Positions 8,452 to 15,470 of a DNA stretch of 26,715 nucleotides are shown piece after piece (within the stretch, counting starts at the first letter, position 1; each line of letters begins with the position of its first letter). Source of the DNA: a virus; the IMG/VR virus record IMGVR_UViG_3300042691_030820, positions 1 to 26,715 of that record. One strand, written 5' to 3'. Below the pieces are notes generated by a model. It saw only the letters and a list, made by a program, of their open reading frames with translations, did no database searches and was not told where the DNA came from. Position numbers and translations under genes: made by a program.

Positions 8452-10467
8452 ATGAATATGGACGGCTTCAACCGAGCGGGCGATAGTTCAGTCAGGGCTA
8501 GAGCAATAGCGGCGCTAGCAGACGCACTAAACGTATCTAACGTCAGCGACATTAATACCGCAATTCAAGAGAAACTCGATGAAGCTAGACGAGGACATCT
8601 CACAGACGGTCAACTAGAAGCGTTAGACACGGCGACAGATCTAGTTCAGCGCGTAGAAGCGTTTGATAGACCGTGGGTGTTCGGTCAACGCTATATGCGA
8701 CACAAGTTTGTGTCAACCGATCCGATCTGTCGCAACTGCCGCAATGAAGTACCGCATCGTACTCTGCTGATGTGCCCAACTTGCGGGTTTCCTGGCCCGT
8801 GGTCAATGGAAGAGCACAAGGTGCAGAGCTCCTACGTGCACTATTTTCTGACTGAGCAGGTTACTAGGCTGCTAGAAGCTAGACTACTGCTAAACGGTGG
8901 GACTAGTTACGCAGATGGCATGGTCACGGCCATACCACGCGGTGGCGCTAAATCTACGTGGTTGTGCGAGATAACTGGAGCGTGGCTTATCTTAACAGGT
9001 AGGTCAAGATGTCTGCTGCTGCTAAGCAACACAGTCGATCAGGTCACAGAACGCGTCAATGAGATCAAGACGGAGTTTGAAGAAAACGAACTAATCATAG
9101 CAGACTTTGGGAGATTGGCCGCTAAACGCCAAGATACTCGAACTTGGACTAAAGACGAATTCATCCTGCCTAATGGTGGACGAGTCGTCGGCAAAGGTGC
9201 TATGCAATCCATGCGTGGCGTAAAGAACAGACAGTACAGGCCTGACGCGGTAATCGGCGATGACGCCGATGACGAAAAGTTCCTGACAACGTCTGAACAA
9301 GCGACGAAGATGTGGGAGTGGTGGGATTCACGCGTAGTACCGGCGTGTCATCCGAACGCGGTTTACATGTTGAACGGCACCGTGATCGGTGAAATGGCTC
9401 TGCTGTGGCAGACGATGAAAGGTCATCGCGGCATTACGTTTGCTAAACGCACGTTTAAGGCGATTCAAGATCGACCGGGTTGCTCTAAGTGCGGAATGCT
9501 CGCAGATGCGCCGGGACCGTTTGTATGCCCAGTCTGCAGTAACGATAGGGCAATTCAACCGTGTTCGTACTGGGGAGCGCGATTTACCGTAGAAGCGCTA
9601 TCTAGCATACGACAGCGTATTGGCCATTGGGCGTGGCAAACTGAGTTCGATCAAACCCCTCATGACGATAGCACGTCGTGGTTTCAAAGTGAATGGATTG
9701 ATCACGCGCTACGACCTGACCTAGCTCCACTACAGCGTAACGCTAGACGCGTGCTGCCGTGGCGAGCCATATCGTGTTCCTTGACTGGAGAAGAGGCGGT
9801 CAAAATAGCGACTTTGGCTGATCAACGCTATAGACAGGTTCCTGGAGATCTTGGTCCGTATCAGTGCATAGTGCAGTCGTGGGACCCGGCGTGGGCTAGA
9901 AAAACCGGTAAAGAGCAGATGACCGCATGGATGGCTGGAGTCGCTGTAGGTCTGACGTGGGATGATAAGTTCGATGTGTTTTGGGCAGATCGGAATCGTG
10001 CTCTGCCAGGTAACGCAGCATACCGAGAATGGATGTACAGAACGTGGAAAGACGACGTGTTGCCGATTGGGTCTGTGGAACGGCCAGGACAGGTCGGTAT
10101 GATCATTGAGCGTAACTCTGGAGGAGTTCTGTTTCAGTACGGAGTCGAAGAGCACTGGGGCAGCGTTCCGATTATCGATCACCAAACTGGCACTGAAAAG
10201 CATGATCTTGTAGAAGGCATTCCGGGTTTAGCTTCGTCATTTGAAAAACGCAGAGTGATAATACGGTCAGGTGGCTCAGAAGCGCATCAAAAGGCTGTCG
10301 ACGAATTGATCTACGAATTGAAAAATAGCGGTAGATCACAGTACACTGACGTGCTTATGGCTCTATGGTTTGCGTGGGCGTACTTAAATCGATGGATGCG
10401 AGACGTTCGCGATCCAGAGAGATATAACGAATTGGCTCGGCGCCATGGAGTACCGGCAGCTCGCTGA
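8452..10467 (+). CDS. terL: Terminase large subunit with two Cys4 zinc-binding insertions
   Basis: A 671-residue DNA-packaging motor. Walker A-like AIPRGGAKST is at residues 160-169 and Walker B PDAVIGDDADDE at 264-275. The RuvC-like nuclease acids are recognisable as D478 (QSWDPA), E553 (MIIERNSGG) and D633 (YTDVLMALWF). Two putative zinc sites are inserted: C93/C96/C108/C111 before the ATPase core and C344/C347/C359/C362 between ATPase and nuclease domains. The protein couples ATP hydrolysis to DNA translocation into the prohead and cuts the concatemer. The start lacks a strong ribosome site; ATG at 8452 or 8458 differ by two residues only. It follows the small coiled-coil gene and ends the structural half of the plus block. 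Confidence 0.92.
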   Translation: MNMDGFNRAGDSSVRARAIAALADALNVSNVSDINTAIQEKLDEARRGHLTDGQLEALDTATDLVQRVEAFDRPWVFGQRYMRHKFVSTDPICRNCRNEVPHRTLLMCPTCGFPGPWSMEEHKVQSSYVHYFLTEQVTRLLEARLLLNGGTSYADGMVTAIPRGGAKSTWLCEITGAWLILTGRSRCLLLLSNTVDQVTERVNEIKTEFEENELIIADFGRLAAKRQDTRTWTKDEFILPNGGRVVGKGAMQSMRGVKNRQYRPDAVIGDDADDEKFLTTSEQATKMWEWWDSRVVPACHPNAVYMLNGTVIGEMALLWQTMKGHRGITFAKRTFKAIQDRPGCSKCGMLADAPGPFVCPVCSNDRAIQPCSYWGARFTVEALSSIRQRIGHWAWQTEFDQTPHDDSTSWFQSEWIDHALRPDLAPLQRNARRVLPWRAISCSLTGEEAVKIATLADQRYRQVPGDLGPYQCIVQSWDPAWARKTGKEQMTAWMAGVAVGLTWDDKFDVFWADRNRALPGNAAYREWMYRTWKDDVLPIGSVERPGQVGMIIERNSGGVLFQYGVEEHWGSVPIIDHQTGTEKHDLVEGIPGLASSFEKRRVIIRSGGSEAHQKAVDELIYELKNSGRSQYTDVLMALWFAWAYLNRWMRDVRDPERYNELARRHGVPAAR

Positions 10468-10540
10468 ACACCGTCGAACCTACGAACAGTACCATCGTAT
10501 ACCCTAAGGTGTTATAGTATGGTACCACATGGGGGCATAA
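10468..10540 (+). promoter_or_regulatory. Spacer with imperfect inverted repeat before the ligase gene
   Basis: A 73-bp non-coding spacer. Arms 10489-10501 (GTACCATCGTATA) and 10513-10525 (TATAGTATGGTAC) pair at 11 of 13 positions around an 11-nt loop, CCCTAAGGTGT. TATAGT at 10513-10518 resembles a -10 box, but no good -35 box lies 17 nt upstream. There is no U-run, so it is not a classical terminator. It marks the switch from structural to DNA-metabolism genes and may hold a promoter or operator for the ligase operon. Confidence 0.4.
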
Positions 10541-12493
10541 GTGACTTCTGAAGAGATGCTGGAAAAGGTTGAATCTGCTCGACGTCAGTACTACGAAACC
10601 GGTGAATCGGATCTAACCGATGATGAATACGACGCGCTGAGAGATGAACTATTGGCGCGCGGCATACATACGTCAACGTTCCAACCTACAGCTGTCGCGA
10701 ATTGGTCTATAGTTAAGCATAAGCGTCCTATGCTCGGAATGCCGCTCTGCCCTAAGTCAAGAGATGAATTTGCAAAAATGATCGACGCGGTTGGTGATAC
10801 CGGCGACATTAGCCTAAAGTACGATGGAATGGCGCTAGAATTGCAATACAGCGGAGGGTATCTAACTGCTGCTGTATTACGAGGTGATGGGGACGCTGGC
10901 GAAGATATCATTCATAACGCTACTACGCTACACGGCGTACCAAAGCTTATACCGCTTGGCGAGGAATTCGCATCACAAGATGGTATCGATTTGGCCGTGT
11001 ACGGCGAAGTCGTAATTTCGTTCAACAACCTAATCGAGTTGAATAGACTCAGAGCAATCGACGGCTTGAAACCGTACGCCAACCCGCGTAACGCGGTTGC
11101 AATGATTCGCTCAAGAAGCGCTTCAAAACACCACTTAGGGTTGTTTACGTTCAGACCATACGACGTCTATCCAAGGCCATTTTCCAATCAAGCCGAAAAC
11201 ATGGACTGGCTTGCGCGACTAACGCAAGACGCCCCTAACAAAAGGTTTAACGCCGTTACCGTCGATAACCTGTCATGGGCAGACGCATGGCGCAGGCTGG
11301 AGCGCGCAACTGAAGTCAAGCAAAACAAATTGTTTGCGTACCAACTCGACGGAATAGTGTATCGCGGAAGTAAAGGGCACTCAGTCAAACTGAAGTTTCC
11401 TGCCGAAGCCGCGATCACTACCGTTACATCCATAGTTGAACGAGTCGGTAGAACTGGAGTGATAGCGCCTGTTGTGCTGTTTGAGCCGGTGAGTTTAGGC
11501 GGCGTAACGATCACAAGGGCGTCTGCGCATAATTCAACTCTGATCGCAGAGCGTCTATCGGGCATCGGCGTTGGAGCTAAAATTTTGGTGTCTAGAAGAG
11601 GTGATGTGATACCTCATGTCGAGATGGTGATTACCGCCGCAGAGGTTCAATGGGCACCTACTGGACCGTGTCCGTCGTGCGGCGCACCTATCGAACAGGA
11701 TGGGTCAGTTCGGCGCTGTTCAGCTGATCCGTCTGATTGTCCAAGTACTACGCTAGGATTGCTATTGAAATTTACGCGTGAAGTAGGTATCGACGGTGTC
11801 GGGCCGGGAGTAATGTCTGGCATTGTAGGATCGCGATTGGCAGAAACGCCAGCCGAACTATTCATTCTAACGGAAGAACATCTGGCGGCTGCTGTTTTGC
11901 CGGACGGGCGTAAACTAGGAGAAACCACCGCTAGCAAGATCGTGGCGTCCATTTTCAAGGCGTCGCACATGACGTGGGGAACGCTACTGTCTTCTGTAGG
12001 CATCAGAGGATGCGCTCGTTCGGTAATGGAGGCCGTAGCCGCAGAGTTTCCCGATGCTGAGTCGCTGCAATCAGCGACTGTGAGTGAGTTGTCCAAAATC
12101 CATGGAGTAGGTATCGAACGCGCAGAGGCCATACGCACTTTTATCGATACCAGATGGACGATCGTCGAAGACCTGTTGACAGTCGTTAGGCTTAAAAAGG
12201 AGAACAAAGGCGGTGCTCTAGCCGGCATGGTCATTTGCATCACACTTGGACTGAACTCAGGATCACGTCCTGAAGTAGAGGCCAAAATAAAAGCGCACGG
12301 CGGTATCGTAAAGTCTAGCGTCACTAAGCAGGTTACGCACCTTGTCTGCAACTACCCGAATGAATCTACAGAAAAGTTGCAAAAAGCGCGGGAACTCGGA
12401 ATTACCATAATCGACGAGTCTGTACTCCTGTCGTTGATGCCACCTTCGGCTATGGAGGACGACGATGTCATCGATCAATCCATGGAGTTCTGA
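10541..12493 (+). CDS. ligA: NAD-dependent DNA ligase (LigA type)
   Basis: 650 residues; GTG start at 10541 after GGGGG (10531-10535). An ATG at 10529 in the same frame is closed by TAA at once. Domain Ia keeps the NMN-contact pattern: Y17 and DDEYD at 27-31, equivalent to Y22, D32, Y35 and D36 of the E. coli enzyme. The adenylated lysine is K93 in KYDG, followed by LRGDGDAGED (113-122), LDGIV (269-273), KFPAEA and VGRTG (302-306). The OB fold continues to ~370. The zinc finger is C377/C380/C393/C400, helix-hairpin-helix repeats span ~405-545 and a BRCT domain ~557-632. All parts of a bacterial LigA are present, so it should seal nicks using NAD+. It is slightly shorter than the ~670-residue bacterial enzymes. 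It overlaps the next gene by 29 nt. Confidence 0.95.
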   Translation: MTSEEMLEKVESARRQYYETGESDLTDDEYDALRDELLARGIHTSTFQPTAVANWSIVKHKRPMLGMPLCPKSRDEFAKMIDAVGDTGDISLKYDGMALELQYSGGYLTAAVLRGDGDAGEDIIHNATTLHGVPKLIPLGEEFASQDGIDLAVYGEVVISFNNLIELNRLRAIDGLKPYANPRNAVAMIRSRSASKHHLGLFTFRPYDVYPRPFSNQAENMDWLARLTQDAPNKRFNAVTVDNLSWADAWRRLERATEVKQNKLFAYQLDGIVYRGSKGHSVKLKFPAEAAITTVTSIVERVGRTGVIAPVVLFEPVSLGGVTITRASAHNSTLIAERLSGIGVGAKILVSRRGDVIPHVEMVITAAEVQWAPTGPCPSCGAPIEQDGSVRRCSADPSDCPSTTLGLLLKFTREVGIDGVGPGVMSGIVGSRLAETPAELFILTEEHLAAAVLPDGRKLGETTASKIVASIFKASHMTWGTLLSSVGIRGCARSVMEAVAAEFPDAESLQSATVSELSKIHGVGIERAEAIRTFIDTRWTIVEDLLTVVRLKKENKGGALAGMVICITLGLNSGSRPEVEAKIKAHGGIVKSSVTKQVTHLVCNYPNESTEKLQKARELGITIIDESVLLSLMPPSAMEDDDVIDQSMEF

Positions 12494-12719
12494 ACCATAC
12501 GAACTGGTAAGCAGCAAGGCAGTCGTTCAACAAGTGTACGCTAGAGCGTATCTTGTTACTTGGCCCAATAGCCCAGGTCTTGATAACAACAAAGGAGTAC
12601 TGGTGCCGAAGGCTTTAGTTAAGCCAGGTACGCTGATACAGGAGGGCGTAGAGTTCGAATTGTGGGTACTCAGGCGGTTTCTGATCGAGAACAAAATCAA
12701 AAAAGAGGCGGCAACATGA
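12465..12719 (+). CDS. Small protein of unknown function between ligase and FEN
   Basis: 84 residues. ATG at 12465 has a clear GGAGG about 6 nt upstream, inside the ligase 3' end, so the gene overlaps ligase by 29 nt and then overlaps the next gene in ATGA (12716-12719). That double overlap and good ribosome site support a real, translationally coupled gene. The protein reads as a compact beta-rich fold (VYARAYLVTWPN, GVLVPKALVKPGT, VEFELWVLRRFLIE) with a basic C-terminal helix (ENKIKKEAAT). There are no cysteines and no membrane segment. I do not recognise a family. Its place suggests a partner in nick or flap processing, but that is only context. Confidence 0.75.
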   Translation: MSSINPWSSEPYELVSSKAVVQQVYARAYLVTWPNSPGLDNNKGVLVPKALVKPGTLIQEGVEFELWVLRRFLIENKIKKEAAT

Positions 12720-13885
12720 ACGTGGACAATCTCTTCGATCCTGATAGCAGCAAACCGTCGGCCGGAGCTCCAGTTGAGCCGTATAAGTGGCTTATCATTG
12801 ACGGAGGCGGTCTGGCAGTTACGGCTTGGGCCACTCACAAGAATCTAGATCGACCTGAGGATCGAGTCAAGGCGGCAGTGTACGTATTTGTGACATGCAT
12901 CGCCAGTCTGTCACGATTGATCTCCAATGAAGCCAAGATCATTGTGGTATGGGATGGAGCCGATAACCGTAAATGGAGGCGTGGACGGCACCCGTGGTAT
13001 AAGCATGGTCGTGGTAGCGTTATCAATAGAAATGAAGTTAGAGCTGCTATCACCAAACTGCACGAGTTGATGATGTGCATTGGAGTTGCAGAAGTTAAAG
13101 TCGACGGCAGAGAGGCCGATGACCTAGTGGCGACGATCGCTAACGAAATCGATTCTGCGATCAACGCACCAGTCTTGATTTTCTCTGACGACAAAGACTA
13201 TATCCAGTTGATCGATGCTAACATCCATCTGTGTCGCCGGTCGCTACAAGGTATAATCATGACGCCTGAGCAGTGCGAATTGATGGGAATTCCATTTGGA
13301 ATCGACTATCTACACATCAAAGCGTTGATGGGTGACCCAGGCGACAACATCCGTGGTCTTGACGGCATCGGTGAGAAAAAGGCTACCGATCTAATCAACG
13401 CACTACCTGATTTCATGGAGACCGCTCTTATGGACCCAGAATTGATCGACTGGTCGTCTGTCGGCGATAAGTTGAAGCGGGCATTTTATAGAGCAGGCCG
13501 AAATCTTGTGTGGCCTCCCGTTATGGATGACCCGGCATTTGGAGCCAAAATTGCCGCGAAACGTGGCATTAAAAAGCCTGAAGAAGTTGACGTAGACGAA
13601 GCTGCGGCGCTAAAAGCCGCGGCGCAGGTAGCTGTTAAGTGTCTGGATCTCGTGGAACTTGATCGTGCTGCAGAGCATCCATCGATAGTATTTCCTGAGA
13701 TTAACGTAGAGCGAATTCCAGTCGTTCTGCGCAGCTTGGATATGCAAGACGAAACCGATCTACTGTCGTCGCTCTATTCCATCGCTCGAATGCGGAGTAG
13801 AAATGGTGCAACACCACGTACGTCGGCTGTTAGAGCTGGTATGTCCATTCGCGAAGGAAGCATCGACGGCAGCGAGGACTTTTAA
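12716..13885 (+). CDS. 5'-3' exonuclease / flap endonuclease (FEN, Pol I N-terminal type)
   Basis: The ATG at 12716 is chosen over a longer TTG frame from 12662 because it makes a 4-nt ATGA overlap with the preceding gene and follows GAGGCGG. The 389-residue protein keeps the metal-binding acids of the T5 D15/Taq 5' nuclease family: D29 (IIDGGG), D80 (VVWDG), the DGREADDL group at 130-137, SDDKDY at 157-162, and GDPGDN at 206-211 followed by a helix-hairpin-helix (GLDGIGEKKA, 214-223). Basic residues after WDG (KWRRGRHPWYKHGR) match the helical arch that threads 5' flaps. The C-terminal ~100 residues are an extra tail with no clear motif. It likely removes RNA primers or 5' flaps, with ligase sealing the nick; no DNA polymerase lies in this window. 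Confidence 0.9.
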   Translation: MNVDNLFDPDSSKPSAGAPVEPYKWLIIDGGGLAVTAWATHKNLDRPEDRVKAAVYVFVTCIASLSRLISNEAKIIVVWDGADNRKWRRGRHPWYKHGRGSVINRNEVRAAITKLHELMMCIGVAEVKVDGREADDLVATIANEIDSAINAPVLIFSDDKDYIQLIDANIHLCRRSLQGIIMTPEQCELMGIPFGIDYLHIKALMGDPGDNIRGLDGIGEKKATDLINALPDFMETALMDPELIDWSSVGDKLKRAFYRAGRNLVWPPVMDDPAFGAKIAAKRGIKKPEEVDVDEAAALKAAAQVAVKCLDLVELDRAAEHPSIVFPEINVERIPVVLRSLDMQDETDLLSSLYSIARMRSRNGATPRTSAVRAGMSIREGSIDGSEDF

Positions 13886-13886
13886 C

Positions 13887-15362
13887 ATGCGCCCATCTGA
13901 CAACCACATCACCCGCTGCGGTTCTGCTCTAGTCATTCACGGACTTGAAGAAGAAACAATTGCGATGCTGTTCGGTCGGTACAGTCGCAGCGTAGAATCT
14001 ATCGCTGATTCTATTGACGCGATGTACACTGAAGGGCATATCAACGGAAGTGCTGTAGCGAAATCGACAGTCGATGGTAAAACCCGTCAATTCCACGAAC
14101 GAATAACTATTGGTTATGGGCACAAGTCAGTAGCCGATCACGCGTCAGTCCATTGGGCGCTGGAAGGAGTATCAGCGCTAGTAGAACGCGATTACACGTC
14201 GTCGCGACTTATTGCCGCGACCTCCAAATCTACACGATTTGTTTCGTTTAGAGATGCTGGATTCGTTACGCCTGAAAACTGGCCCGTCAATCTTCGGTCT
14301 GAGTTTGAGGCGCACTGTGAGGAGCTGCTGACGGCTTACGAAACTCTGGTACCAGTGGCAACCGAGGCCGTGCGGCAAAAAGTCCCGTATGATCCTGATT
14401 TTGGCTGGAAGTCAGAAGCCGGATGGGAATCGGCTACTAGTAAAAGGGCGCTAGACATAGTCAGAGACCTGCTACCGTGTTCAATCCGTACGTCGTTTGG
14501 CGTAACGTGTAGCGCTACGGCGTTGCGCGAAATTTTGGACAAACGTCACATTCATTCTGACGGTCAGACTCTAGAAGTTGCGCAAACGGCAAACTACATC
14601 AGAACGGCGGCGTCAAACTCTGTAGTCCCTACTCTGTTGCCGACTGCTCCACGCGAATCGCCAAGAGGTAAACGCCTCGCCGTCGCACCTTGGATAAGCG
14701 GTGGAATTTGCGCTAATGAGTACGCGGCGCATTACAACACGCTTGTTCCACCGTCTGTGAGTCTAATCAGCAAGCCGGACTGGTCGCTTGTTCAGGAAGC
14801 GTCGGGAATTCCTACTCATGAATTGGTGCATTCATGGGTTTTCGAACGCGGGCATCACATGCCGCCTAACCGATGGGCAGAGTTGCCTGACTATTGGCTC
14901 AAGCTCAAGATACCGTTCGCGATTCAGCGCGATCTTGGGCGGCATAGAATGATGACCCAATTCGAAGGATTGGTGATCCCGACAATGGGATACGGCGCGG
15001 ACCCGCTGATCAGTGACAAACGGCATCTCAGTAAAGATGCTCGATTGATACTGCTATCTAGAGCGTTTCAAGATACGCTAGCTAAGGCTGACGCGCGCAT
15101 TAGAGCTTGGTCGCATAAAGTTCCGCAAGACGCGTTGCAGTACGCTAGCCCACTCGCTGCGCATGTTCCGGTGCTGTGGAAAGTGAACGTCAGGGAGCTA
15201 GTTCACATTCTAGGTTTGCGTACTACGCCTCAAGGACACCCGACGTATAGATTTGTCGTGGCCGCCGCTGCTCGCTTGATCGGAGATGCTGATAAGACGA
15301 TTAAGCCGCTTATCGATGAAGTCACAAACTACAGTGAAGTTATAGTCGGTAGACCGGGTTAA
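13887..15362 (+). CDS. thyX: FAD-dependent thymidylate synthase (ThyX) homologue, double-domain
   Basis: ATG at 13887 lies one base after the exonuclease stop; an in-frame ATG at 13803 would overlap the exonuclease by 83 nt and has no better ribosome site. The 491-residue protein is about twice a normal ThyX (~220-250) and contains two ThyX-like halves. Half 1 has HKSVADHASVHWALEGVSA (79-97), then SSR-x7-STRF (105-118) and DLLPCSIRTSFGVTC with R220. Half 2 has RDLGRHR (348-354), SPLAAHVPVLWKVNVREL (421-438) and LRTTPQGHPTYR (444-455). ThyX makes dTMP from dUMP using FAD, NADPH and methylene-folate. Its hallmark RHR-x7-S is split here: half 1 keeps S but not RHR, half 2 keeps RHR but has L362 for S. 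The gene lies directly before the ribonucleotide reductase, so it belongs to a nucleotide-supply cassette. Confidence 0.82.
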   Translation: MRPSDNHITRCGSALVIHGLEEETIAMLFGRYSRSVESIADSIDAMYTEGHINGSAVAKSTVDGKTRQFHERITIGYGHKSVADHASVHWALEGVSALVERDYTSSRLIAATSKSTRFVSFRDAGFVTPENWPVNLRSEFEAHCEELLTAYETLVPVATEAVRQKVPYDPDFGWKSEAGWESATSKRALDIVRDLLPCSIRTSFGVTCSATALREILDKRHIHSDGQTLEVAQTANYIRTAASNSVVPTLLPTAPRESPRGKRLAVAPWISGGICANEYAAHYNTLVPPSVSLISKPDWSLVQEASGIPTHELVHSWVFERGHHMPPNRWAELPDYWLKLKIPFAIQRDLGRHRMMTQFEGLVIPTMGYGADPLISDKRHLSKDARLILLSRAFQDTLAKADARIRAWSHKVPQDALQYASPLAAHVPVLWKVNVRELVHILGLRTTPQGHPTYRFVVAAAARLIGDADKTIKPLIDEVTNYSEVIVGRPG

Positions 15363-15470
15363 TCGACAGCGTCTGACTTGTGGCTAGATGACGCCACTGG
15401 CATGCCAATGGGCAGTTGTGGTAGATTAACCTAGATTATTCACCATTGAACCGCACCTTCGGAGGCAGCA
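15363..15470 (+). promoter_or_regulatory. Spacer before ribonucleotide reductase with an 18-bp near-palindrome
   Basis: A 108-bp non-coding spacer. CCACTGGCATGCCAATGG at 15394-15411 is a palindrome with one mismatched pair (8 of 9), the size of a dimeric repressor operator. Downstream, TTGTGG at 15416-15421 and the AT-rich TAGATTAACC region could be promoter parts, but spacing to a -10 box is poor. GGAGG at 15460-15464 sets the reductase start. The spacer is too short for a cobalamin riboswitch. Confidence 0.35.

Noticed and set aside
11647-12351. Open frame of 234 codons on the minus strand inside ligase
   Set aside because: It lies fully within a clearly real gene, has no ribosome site or recognisable domain and is explained by codon bias on the other strand.
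12662-12715. Longer FEN start at TTG 12662
   Set aside because: ATG 12716 gives a standard ATGA overlap and a better ribosome site. The extra residues do not look like family sequence.
13803-13886. Longer ThyX start at ATG 13803
   Set aside because: It would overlap the exonuclease by 83 nt. ATG 13887 follows the exonuclease stop directly and the first family-like residues come after it.
15363-15470. Cobalamin riboswitch before the B12-dependent reductase (GCCACTG resembles part of the B12 box region)
   Set aside because: The spacer is only 108 bp, half the usual size, and other conserved blocks are not present. The word falls inside a simple palindrome.
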